From Stercorarius parasiticus (taxonomy: Eukaryota > Chordata > Aves > Charadriiformes > Stercorariidae), in NCBI GenBank assembly GCA_013396915.1, contig VWZL01000728.1:1178001-1242000 (forward strand): a DNA stretch of 64,000 nucleotides. Direction: 5' to 3'. Positions 1 through 11,406 of this stretch are shown here, piece by piece; within the stretch, counting starts at the first letter, position 1, and the number at the start of each line of letters is the position of its first letter. The translations under genes were made by a program, and so were the position numbers. The notes under the pieces were generated by a model. That model worked only from the letters and a program-made list of their open reading frames with translations. It was not told the origin of the DNA and did not search any database.

Positions 1-818
1 CAGTAAAGGAATTCTTCCTAATATCTACTCTAAACCTCCCCTGCCGCAACTGCAGACCATTTCCTCTGGTCCTGTCATTATTCACCTGGGAGAAGAGGCC
101 AACACCCACCTCTCTGCAACCTCCTTTCAGGCAGTTGTAGAGGGCAATGAGGTCTCCCCTCAGCCTCCTCTTCTCCAAACTAAACATGCCCAGTTCCCTC
201 AGCCTCTCCTCATATGGCTTGGTCTCCAGACCCCTCACCAGCTTGGTAGCTCTCCTCTGGACCCGCTCCAGCACTTCAGTGTCCCTCTTGTACAGAGGGG
301 CCCAGAACTGAACACAGTACTCGAGGGGAGGCCTCACCAGTGCCGAGTACGGAGGCACGATCACCTCTCTACTCCTGCTGGCCATGCTATTCCTGATACA
401 AGCCAGAATGCTGTTGGCCTTCTTGGCCACCTGGGCACACTGCTGGCTCATGTTAAGCTGGCCGTCCACCAGCACCCCCAGGTCCTTTTCTGCTGGGCAG
501 CTTTCTAGCCACTCTTCCCCAAGCCTGTAGCGTTGCTTGGGGTTGTTGTGACCGAAATGCAGGACCCGGCACTTGGCCTTATTAAACCTCATACAATTGG
601 CCTTGGCCCATCGATCCAGCCTGTCCAGGTCCCTCTGTAGAGCCTTCCTACCCTCAAGCAGATCAACACTCCCACCTAGTTTGGTGTCATCTGCAAACTT
701 ACTGAGGGTGCACTCCGTCCCCTCATCCAGATCATTGATAAAGATATTGAATAAAACCGGCCCCAAAACTGAGCCCTGAGGGACACCGCTGGTGACCAGC
801 CGCCAAGAGGATTTGCAT
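1..818 (-). mobile_element. CR1 LINE fragment with open reverse-transcriptase frame
   Basis: This is a CR1 non-LTR retrotransposon piece, sense on the minus strand, cut by the left window edge and 5'-truncated at about 811-818. Read on the minus strand from about 810 down to base 1, one frame is open for about 270 codons without a stop. It contains the reverse-transcriptase hallmarks GVPQGS (around 787-770) and the catalytic box FADD (697-686), followed by the usual CR1 C-terminal region with [14 protein letters not shown] (around 222-181). The 5' truncation inside the RT domain is typical of CR1 insertions. There is no start codon context here, so the piece itself is probably dead. The unbroken frame suggests a fairly young copy. 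Confidence 0.93.
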
Positions 819-3800
819 CCACAGGAATTCAAAATAATTATTCTGGATATCTCTGCTCAAAAAACACCCTTTCGTGGCAAGCCCTAAATATTGCTGGTAG
901 ATGTTGCCCTTATTGGCTGAACCAGAAATCTCCTGAGTTTCCAGTTCAGCTAGAGGAATCGTCTTTACCTGTTTGTTTTATTTGTATCCACAGCCAAGTT
1001 CCAGCAACCACCCACCACCACTTAGCCGCCTGCTTAACCCCTTTCCCTGGCTTAAGGGAATGGCACCTCCTTGTTAATATTCTAATGTGCTCTGGCTCTG
1101 GAAGGAAATCCAAAGCTAGTTACGAATTCACATAGTAAAAACACCACTGTTTCCTTGGCAATGATGTGTCTTGCAGCCCCACAGAATGCTCTGCACACCT
1201 TTAATTAATAACTCTGCCCTCCAGTGATCACTGGGGCTGAATCAGCATTGAACACGTCTGAGAAGCAGCTGGCTGAAGAGTTGCAGCACAAGTCTACCAA
1301 GCCAGGAGTTAACAATTCCCCAGGGCCAACCACACACTGTGGTAAATGTGAGTTCTGTGGCCCAGGACCATCAACAGTCCTGGTTATTTTAGTGCAATTT
1401 TCTTATTAAAAAAAGACCAAAACAAGACAAAAATAAACCCACCGTGCTTTAAAGCTCACTCTGACAAGCTCAGCAATATTTGCTCCATTGAGCTGTTGAT
1501 TTCCTGGAGCATTTTTTTTTCTTTTCCTCATTTACTGCTTCTGTGTTGCTATGTAACAGAAGGGGTAACATCAATATAAACTCCTTTTTCAGAAGGGCAA
1601 TTAGCAGATTTTTGATCCGTGACATGGCCACTATCAGAGTATTATCTGCCATAGAGTAGGCAGATGCAGAGAGAGAGGCCAGCCCCAGTCACTGGAGATT
1701 GTTTTTGGCCTTGTCTTCTAGTAGTAAACCAGTTTTCCCTAGGCTTTGAAGGGGATCCTTTCTTCAGATTCATGTGTTTCCTTATTTCCAGGCTTTCTGA
1801 AAGCCCTGATTCCAATGTGCTGGCTTTCATCAGCAGTCTAGCAGCCTAGAGTTGCGGCATACAATTATGGCTGCACTGCAGTCCAGAAATGTGCTTCCCG
1901 CAATATTCTTAGAGATGGGCAAAAGCTCCTGAGGTAATATCACCACCCCGCAGATCACACCTTAAATGTGTGCTTTATGGCTGGGGATTTAACCAGCGCA
2001 CTTAGACATGGCTCTCTGTTTATGCTTCGTTGGTGTGTATCACTGTCCTGGGAAGTCCTTCACTCCTCGAGCAAGGGGACAGATCATCCCAAGCTTGGCT
2101 AATGAGCACGTGAACTTGAACTGAGAGTAAACCTCTCAGTCTTGTCCTCTCCATCTCATCAATATGCAATTGCCTTTCACTTGCAACTGTATTTATAAAA
2201 AAAACGGAGCTGCCTTTTATTAACAATTGTACCCCACCAGCACAGTTTGTGCACTGAAAGCCCTGTGTCCTGGACCTGGAAATGGTGTGTGTACCAGCCA
2301 TTCCCTCCCATGGTTTATTGCTCTAGTCATGTTCCAGGTCTCTCTCCCCTTCAACATTCAATTTCTTCTAAAATCAAAACTCCCAAGAGAAACTTCACCC
2401 CCCCAAAAATGCTGATTTTTACTTGGATTTAGAAAGCAGCACTCCATTCCAGCTGGAGGCATCTCTATTCTCAGTTTTTATCACCAATTTAAAATAATCC
2501 CTGAGATGAGAGATGAGTTTGTGGTGGTGTACTTTGACATTTTTTCAGCACGTTGAGAATAAATGGCTGAATATGGGGAAGTTACACAAAGCAAATTTAG
2601 TCTGTGACATGCCAGAAAATCTCCACTAGCTCTTGGCTTCTGATGCTCTCAGACCTCTGTGAGAGACGAGTACAATATTAAAATGACTAACACACAGCAG
2701 AGCGAATATCTCTGCTGTCCTAGTTTAGATGATCAGACCTTAAAGACATGGGCATTTTTGCTTTCAATACACATACGTTGTTTAAATGTTTTAGATGGCA
2801 GAAGCTGACTCAGTAATTACGGGGAGAGGTCTTAGGCATTTACAATTTCTCTTTTGGGTCAAGAATACAAGTAATGTTTACCTCCTCCTCCCTTATTGTC
2901 CAATAAAACTCCTCTTTTCGTCATTAAAAGCTTCCCCTAAAGTCTCCTTGCAACACTTAAAATAAAGACTTGCTGGTTTACATCTGTGTCTTTAACCCAT
3001 AAACTCAGAAGTCACAGTAACTGTCTGTTATTCTGTGTTAGGGCCTCCAATCTGGCCCAGTAAATTTGCTGTGACATTGGGCATTGATTGCCACGTCATT
3101 TGAAAACTTCAAAACAGTATTTTAAATGCTGGAAATTTGGAAATAGAGCAAATAAAAGAACATAAGAATGACAAGTATAATGTTAACTGTGAAACCTTTC
3201 ATTTTAATAAGGGTTTTCAAACAAAGTTCAGAGTTCTTTCAGTTTCCCACAGATCCCAAATCATCCGGGTTTGCTGACATCCATCATTAACAACCCTCTC
3301 CAAACCCACTGAGTGAGGGGTACACACCTCTCTCAGAGCAGTTCCTTCAGACTGGAGTTGTTTCAGCTGCTTGCTACCTACTCTCTCAGGTAGACTGTCC
3401 TGCCCATAAGCCCAAGTCAAGTCACATCAGCATTTAGGTGAATGTACTAGCGCAGATGCTTGTAGCAGGTCTCTCCAGTGCAATGAGCCGCTGTACTTGC
3501 TACAGCCTGGTCCTCCTCTCTCTACACAAGTTTCCCCATGACATTTAAGACTGAAATCAAGTTACCCCGTGTGGTACCTGACTTTTGGGAAAATTCAGAA
3601 AGGTCATGAAAAGCTTGTGAATGCAACTCCAGTCTACATCCCTGGTCCCCCAGCACAGTGACAGACTTCATTGGACAGGCAACACTTGCAAATGCAACAA
3701 GCAGCCTTTTCTAGAAGCACAAGAAAAAGATCTCCCTTTACACACTGCCTGGATATGCAACCGTTATATTGGGCAGTTCTTACGGATTTGACATAACACA

Positions 3801-6800
3801 GCCCTGTACCTCACACCCTTCATGGTAATCAGATGCGTAAGTCCGATGTGTGGCTAATACTAAAGTTCTGGAGACCTGAGAAAAATAATTTATTCTATAC
3901 AGGAATGCATTTCTATTTCCCAACTCCGCACAATGCTGTTTTGCTACTATGCAAATCAGGGTGATGTTTGTGTTGATACAAATTAGCACTTTTCAAGCGT
4001 TAAGTCATCTAGAGAGGCAGGCAGGACAGTAAAGCCAGAAGAATAATTCACAGCTAATAATTTATCTAATGACTTTTTACCACTTATAGAATATCCACAA
4101 GCAAGGACAGAATCTCCTTTATTTCAAGTAGGCAGAAACGTCTGTGCTATAAAAAAAAGCAAGAGCAACCTCAGAGGATATGGTGACCTACAGGCATGCT
4201 AACGTTAATTTGGTCAGGTATTACCAGCAGTCAAGCTGGAAGCACTGGTCTCTGAATGGGCCACTGCTCAGGATTTGCCCATTTCTTGAGCAGGTTTCAT
4301 CCTCTCTGCTCAACTCTGTGTAATAGTTCTTTGCTTGCAGGCCTAAAAGCTAACTCAGGTCTGTTCCCAAGTGCCACTGGCACAGTATCAGACATGTGTC
4401 TTGCTTTTATCTGGATTGTGTTTGTTTGGAAAGAGGATTTCTCAAGGTATTGGTTCAGCGGCTCCAACAAAACATTTGAGCTGTTGTACCCCTTCCAAGT
4501 AAAATTCCAGGCAGTCTTGCCTTTTTCTGAAATGATGAATTCATTATGGCTACATAAACTAGGTTATTTTTAGCCAGTTTCCTATGCAGTGTGTACATGC
4601 ATAGGGCTGGGGTGGGAGGGAAAGAGAAGACGGTCTAACCCTTCATCTCCTGCCAAGTAACTTTCAAATCCATCAAACGACTTTAACCAAATTTGACAGA
4701 TCTGTAGAGAGCTAAGAAATACTCAGCTCCAACAGACTTTAGGCAAGCAGGCAGGTGGATAGAGGACAGAGACTCTCGTAATGCTGAGAGAGCACACGAG
4801 ATCTTTTAAATGTCCCCAGTGCAGTAAAAAGCAGTTGGTGTTCATGCTTTCCTAGACCTGAAGAAATAAACTGAGAGGAAACAGGGTTGTGTTACTTCTG
4901 CTACTCTCAAAATGATCCGCACAGCTTTGTAGCAGAGCCATAACAGAAGAGGAAGGAGGCAAACAAACAGATATTACTATCACATCTATCAGACAAGTCT
5001 GGTCCTGAAACAGAAATCTGAACCAGCCCATGCTGTGGATCAATTAGTGTTACAGTGTTCTTCAAAAGAAATTTCACTTTCTAGTTATGTTAAATTTAGG
5101 AGCATCATCTTGCACTCCTCAGCTGCTAGAAGCAAAATCTCAGGCTGCAAAGGCTTGAGGGATTCTGTAGAGCAAAGCTTTTCAGTCATTGCAGAGGTGC
5201 TGCCTTTGAATAAAGGCACTGACTTTTTAACTAATTATGAATCTGTCTACCTAAAACCATAGCTTATCCAAAGTGTTAGAGAAAAAAAATAAAAATCAGC
5301 AATTTCTGTCTTGAAGGTGGGTATCTTAGCTTTATTGATCTGCTAAGAGGTGGAAATGCAGGAGATGCTGAGGTGAAACATTTAAATACAGCTCTCACTG
5401 TTCAGGCATTTGAGTGCTTGTAAAATGTCTGACCATGGCACTGTTTTAAAAATTGCGCACAAGAATGAAGATTAAAACCCCAATGAAGTCCTTAAGAGTG
5501 TCTTAGGTGCTCTGCAGGAAAAGGAGTCGATTTTAGATGTGAAACAATCTTCAAATCCACCACCAGACCCGCAGCCATTAACAGTCTCAACTCAGCAAAG
5601 ACTTATCACATGTAAGGAGCCAAGATTAAATTTCTGTCTGTATTATGCTGATTTCCACAAGTGCCACGACACTTATAATGCCATTGGAAATCCAATTAGG
5701 CACTTTTCTGCAGGCAATCTAACATTCAGAATGCAACACACTGCAATACAGGCCCAGCAGGCAGAGCTAGGCAGAACAGACCAGTAAACCACACTGTCCA
5801 CAGCCTGACTCATCAGTCACTTCACCTCCCCTGGTGCAGCAAGGCAGAAATTCATTATATTGCTCCTAACCTTCCTTCTTGTTCTCTAGCCCTCTGCTGG
5901 GAATCAAACAGCACAGAGGGATTTCCCAAATCCACAGGGAGATAGTATTTAGCTTGCTAATGTGTTCCAGGTCTCATTCCTGCCAGCTTGCAGCAGGCAG
6001 GGCAGGGCAGCCCTGGATGGTTCTTGAGCTTGTAAGCACAAGTGATGTATAGCAGCTCTGCCTGTCCTCTCGTCAGGGAACAGGCGTTCCCACGGGACAG
6101 AGGTGTTCTGCACTGTCAGCACGATATTCCTGCCAGTTCAGTTCACCTTCAGGGTTATCACATCATGTCAGTATTAGGAAGCTCCTGTATGCAAAGCTAG
6201 AGAAAAGCAAGGCTTGTCCACATGCAGATTTCTACCAGTGGCCCCACACTGACTTTCTCCTGCCAGAGCCACACCTGACATAGCTTTGGAGGTGAAAAGT
6301 TTGATCCAGAGCAGAGATAAACCAGCACAACACTGCCAGGCTACAGAAAGCACACGAAGAGGAACTGAGAGGCACCAAGCTTGTGGGTTTGAAGGCATGG
6401 GTTATATCAGAGCTGTCTTCCCACAAGGAGAAATAGCTGATTAATCACCCTGCCTAAGCTATTACAAGTAAGAGGAGACATACTCTGTTTCCAAGCCTAA
6501 ACCGGCAAGGAAAAGAGCTGTGATGAATGTAGAGGGAAAAAACCAGTCACACACTGACTTGTGGATTGGCCCAGAGTGCATTCCAGTTGAGAGCTCCCTT
6601 CTGAGGATGATTTGAGTGACAGGAGGAAAGACAGGCAAAAAAGCATCCTTTGGGGAAAGGGAACGTATGCAGAGAGCTGCAGGAAGGACAGTATCAAGCC
6701 ATAATGCCTCACTGTTGGTCCTTACTGATTCTTCAGGTGAAGTTGACAGCTTTTTTCTCCATTCCCCCCCAAACCCTCCTTTGCCATGCAGCCACATAGG

Positions 6801-7955
6801 TGATTCATGCAAATGGTTTGCAGCTTACATTAAACACTGTCTGCTCCCTACTCAGCTTGTGGCTGTTCAGTGCCCCTTTTCTTAGCTCTATGGAGAGATG
6901 GCTTTTTCCGTCAGCTTTGCCAAGAGTGGTGGTTCCAAGACGCAAACCTGCAGCACGTGCCGTAATTCTCACAGACTGCCTCCTGTGCATCAGAAGATGG
7001 CTGGGAACAGTACCTGGTACATCAGTCCCTTAATACAAGCGGCATTCTGACTTCCTTGTGGATTCAGATACAGCGTTACTGCACACTGCTAAACAGCTGT
7101 CACACACTCTGCCCCAGACACAGCAGCATCTCCCTGACAAGTTTTAAAATTCCCATTTTAACAAATCAGCAAAGTGTTTTAGGAGGGAAAAATCCTAACA
7201 ACATCACATGGCATTACTAATTTACTTGGCTAAATCAGCAACTGCCATCCCTGTTGGCTTTGGACCAACAGTAGAAAAGACCGCTTCCATCTTACGGAAA
7301 TTGGGTAAAACTATTAGTAAAATCATAAAATTAGTAAAAAAAAAAAAGTAAAATTAGTAAAATTGCATCTGATCTCATGACTGTAAAGAGACTGCCTTTT
7401 AATCAGCCATTCCCAAGTGAAACCAATGTCCAAGGAACGGAATGGCGAAATAATTGGGCTACTAGCAGAGAAAGGAGACAGGGTAACAAACAGACAGTTC
7501 TGAAACTTTGATAATGCAGGGGAACATTACATATGCCACGACAGCAGGCCCAGGAGATGTAACACTGTGCCAACACGACATGCCTAGCACACACACTCAC
7601 ACACAGCCAGGTACCTCTGATGAGCAGGACAGATAGCTGTTAAATGAAACACAGAAGAAGCTGACATTAAGCAAAACATGGCAAGGAGCTGAGATCACCT
7701 TTTCTCTTCCTTTTTAATTTATTAGAAAATGCTATAAAGCCACAGGCACCTGTCTGGAGTTCATACATGTTTCAGGTGTCTCTAGTATGTGACATTTGAG
7801 ACTTTTCAAACTAGTATCTCCAGTTACTACCACTTCCAGCACACAAACCACAGATCCTTTTAACACCTCCATGGACAGACTCTTCTCAACAGTTTCCCTG
7901 AGGAAGGACCTTCTATCATAGCCACAGTCCCATTCACCTAAGTTCCCACCTAACT
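819..7955. other. Intergenic DNA, no gene seen
   Basis: About 7.1 kb of unique, moderately AT-rich sequence downstream of GSTO1. Open frames are all about 120 codons or shorter, occur on both strands, overlap one another and carry no recognisable domain or exon-like splice flanks. I see no GST-like exon and no long single-exon frame. A small AT-rich repeat cluster lies at 7313-7362. Confidence 0.6.
7313..7362. repeat. Short AT-rich repeat cluster
   Basis: Three exact copies of the 10-mer ATTAGTAAAA at 7313-7322, 7330-7339 and 7353-7362, separated by short A-rich spacers including a run of 12 adenines. It looks like slippage-derived low-complexity DNA. Confidence 0.7.
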
Positions 7956-8164
7956 TCACAGAATCACAGGGGTTGGAAGGGACCTCTGGAAATCATCTAG
8001 TCCAACCCCCCAGCCAGAGCAGGGTCACCTAGAGCAGGTTGCACAGGAACATGTCCAGGCAGGTTTTGAATGTCTCCAGGGATGGAGACTCCACGCAGCC
8101 TGTTCCAGTGCTCCATCACCCTCAAAGTAAAGAAATTCCTTCTCGTGTTGAGGTGGAACTTATC
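7956..8164 (-). mobile_element. CR1 LINE 3' fragment
   Basis: A 5'-truncated CR1 tail in minus orientation. On the plus strand it begins with the reverse complement of the CR1 3' end (CACAGAATCACAGGGGTTGG) and runs through the conserved block for the end of ORF2 (GTCTCCAGGGATGGAGACTC near 8070-8090) to about GAGGTGGAACTTATCC. It is about 210 bp and shows little indel damage. Confidence 0.9.
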
Positions 8165-10850
8165 CAGAACTGAGCAAAGCTTCGCAGATCTGATAGCCTG
8201 GGATCCCCATCCCTCCCTCCATCTTGGCTCCCTTCTACCTTGCTCTTAGCTTCAATATAAGGGATCCTAAAATGATAGTGAAGAACAAGAGGCTGGACCA
8301 CATCTTGCATTCTGGTACCAACAACCATCTTAAGGACATCAGTAAAGACACAGGGACATGCTACAAACGGAGGCAGGACAGAATGAGGTCCAATACCTTG
8401 CTAATCGGAAGTATCCATCATGCTCCTAAACTCACTACTTTACAAGACAGCCTCTGTCCTTTTTTGTCTGACACCAAACTTTATTTTTTCTTTAACCTGT
8501 GCTGAGAGCAGCTATATTTGGTGGCACAACAGGGAAAACACAAAAAAATTCACCATTGTTTTTGAAATCAATAGCAACAACAATAATTTTCAAGGGCAAA
8601 ATATGGAGTAGAAGATGAGAAAGTACAGTACTTGCTGTACAATGTGATCCATAGAAGATTTTAAGGACAGCTCTGACCAAAGGGAAGAACTGTTCATCTG
8701 CTCGATCCTTTTATTATCAACTTCCATCTTTTTCCTCTATTGACCAAAACTAAAGACATGTGTTTTCTTTTCTTGGCCTCTTTAAACTAATATGATATAT
8801 CCTTTACACCCATACACCGTGAGAGAGTCTATTACGTGTAACTTTTCCTTTCCTTTGAAAACTAAAGTGTTGCATATTCATTACCACCACATCAAGAACA
8901 CTTTGCCTGAGGCCTCCATTTCTTGGTGTGCTGTAATGAGTTCAGGACCCCAGCTGCCTGCCTGGGGATTTAGAACACTGATATTTAATACTAAATTATA
9001 AGGCAGAATATTTAATTTTACTTTTTTTTTTGCTGAAGTAGCATATTGATAATGGTACACTCTACAGCCACTAAATAAAGATGGGGAGAGCACATCTTTG
9101 TTTGGACAACACAGTCTCTGGATTACCATGGTCTAGCCCTAGCCAGTTCAGTTTTTGGATGCCTGTCTCTGCTCTTAACCCATTATTGGATCTCCCTAAT
9201 GTCACATCTCCCACTAGTGTCCAATGATACACTGGAGCAAACTGCAACGTATTCCTACCATGTTTATAGAAGCCTACTATACTAACAGCTTTAACAAGCC
9301 CTACACAGCAGCTAATAAAACCAAAGTGTTCTGCAATTAATCCTTGGAAGTTTGCCACCGAGATCCTTCCAACACCATTTCAGGGATAGTGGTTTCATCA
9401 AGCTCAAACCCTGCTTTCATCTAATGAAACAGCCTAGATCCATGTTCTGACAACACACCTACCTCACAGCTTTATGCTTCCTCTGGGTTCTCTAATGATA
9501 ATCTACAAAACAGGCACAGCATCAGATCTGGCCTGGGAAATTTTTTAAAGAACACCAATGTTCTGGAAAAAAACAGCAGAGTAATTAATAATTCTCTAAG
9601 TAGTGCCAGATGTGTTTAAAAGCCACAAAGATAAACAGGAGGGGAAAAACCTGCATAGTTTGAATTAAAGCTAGTAAGAGCATAAACAATCCCTCCAATA
9701 GCCACAAGCTGACAGACCAAGTTCCTGCTAATTCTTTTTCCTCATCAAATCGGTCTTTCATATCTGCTTTCTGACTTGAAGGTACACAAGCACACACCTC
9801 CTCAGAGTTAGTGTGCTGGGATAGAACATATCAAAGGTAAAAAAAAAAGATTAGTCCAGTTTTCCTCCATTAAAGCTCCAAGGACTCAGTGCCTCAATTA
9901 GCAGGAAAACCATGAACCACCACCTTCTGCTATGACACCTTACCTCATTGCAACGGGAGACTGATGAGAATAGTCTTGTCTATCTCATGACAACTGCCTC
10001 AGCACCACAGGAACCACAGTCCTGTCCCTGAACATACTGCTTTGCCTTATTTCTTTCTGCTTGTTCATTTCCTGGAACTATGGCCAATTTGAGTTGTTAG
10101 TAGTCTGTCAGAGAAAGACATACAGAGCTGAGCAACATCAGAATGGCCATAGTTCTTTTAGTCCCCTGTGTGGAAAGAAAAAAAGAAAAAAATATGAGAG
10201 AGAGAAGTCTTTCCTGTGACTACTTTTGATTCAAACGATCTTGTCCCCACTCTGCTATATTAGCATACAGGATAGTTTCAAAAGATGTTCAAATGCAAAG
10301 CTCCGTTCCAGCATGCAAATGACAGCATCAGAACATATTAATTCCTTCACCAGCAGCAAGACCCACCAGTATGTAATGCTCTGACTGAACTCCTCCTACT
10401 TCAGTTTCTTATTTCATTTACATCTTGACATATATAGCAATACTTTGAGTTCTGGAACAGAACAGAAAATAAACGTCCTTCTGCTCAGGATATGGTTTCT
10501 GTCAGCTTTACTCCCTACTCCAGCCTTTAGGATAATCGAGGCTAGGACCTAGAATAAACACAACCCTACTTCAGAAGGGCAGAGAAGGATTATAACCACA
10601 CACTTCACTAGCAAATCTACTCCAAATTGGAAGCCATTACTAGATGGTCCCTGCAAATGGGACTTCAGTGGGGATAAGTGGGTAGGGTGTCAAGTTCAAT
10701 GATGTCTAAAGAGGAGGACAGTTTGTACTAGATAACTAGACCTTAACTTCAGAAACCATACTACTTTGTTAGTCTTTACAGTGCCTTGCTCCTCTCTGCG
10801 CAACCAGTCCAGTGACTAATAGCTGCCTGGAAAGAGGAGAAAAAAAACAA
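8165..10850. other. Intergenic DNA 3' of GSTO1, no gene seen
   Basis: About 2.7 kb of unique sequence between a CR1 tail and the inferred GSTO1 3' end. I see only short overlapping frames on both strands and a few homopolymer A runs (for example near 9840). No exon, RNA gene or further transposon is supported. Confidence 0.55.
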
Positions 10851-10854
10851 CCTG

Positions 10855-11252
10855 TGTTTAAAGACAACATTGTTTGCATTTTATTTATTTCCAAGACATT
10901 AGTATTACAATTTTTAAATCAAGTTAACAGGGTCAATTCAAGGACTGCCCACCAGCAATGCTTGCAAAGAGGGCAGTAATAATAGTACATCACCTCTGAG
11001 TAAAGCCAACATTTTCCTTCACATGATATACATGCCCAGCAATGACTTCCATCTCCTGCCTGAAGCCAGTACATCCTCCTCCTGACAGGAAGGAGTGGAG
11101 TTCAAAGGAGGTTTCTCAGCCTTTTCAGCACAGATTTATTCCCCATTATGAAATGCAACCAGAGAAGAGCCCATGCCAAGTTACACTAGATGCCCATAGC
11201 TCACACTGAAAAGCAGCACTGACACTTCAGCAAACATGTAACTACTGGCACC
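10855..11252 (-). other. GSTO1: GSTO1 3' untranslated region (inferred)
   Basis: The sequence between the TGA stop at 11255-11253 and the tandem AATAAA signal. It is non-coding on the minus strand and contains no repeat. The distal end is inferred only from the poly(A) signal. Confidence 0.5.
10880..10889 (-). promoter_or_regulatory. GSTO1: GSTO1 poly(A) signal (two overlapping AATAAA)
   Basis: On the minus strand two overlapping AATAAA hexamers lie at 10889-10884 and 10885-10880, about 365 bases past the GSTO1 stop. Cleavage would be expected roughly 10-30 bases further on, near 10,850-10,870. No better hexamer was noticed between the stop and this site. Confidence 0.65.
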
Positions 11253-11406
11253 TCACAGCCCATAATCACATGCCTCAGGGCTGTTCTTCAAGTAGAGCTG
11301 GAGGTAATCTTTGAATGTCTGCGGGTCAGTCATTGTAGCCTTGACAGCAGGGTCCTCCTTCATGGCCTCCATCCAGCGTTGGAGCTTTGGGGTGTGACTC
11401 AAAGAG
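11253..11406 (-). CDS. GSTO1: GSTO1 exon 6 (stop)
   Basis: Residues 192-242 and the TGA at 11255-11253. It encodes [18 protein letters not shown] and ends [12 protein letters not shown], the recognisable omega-1 C-terminus. Confidence 0.95.

Noticed and set aside
573..779. 68-codon plus-strand frame
   Set aside because: It is the antisense shadow of the CR1 reverse-transcriptase region.
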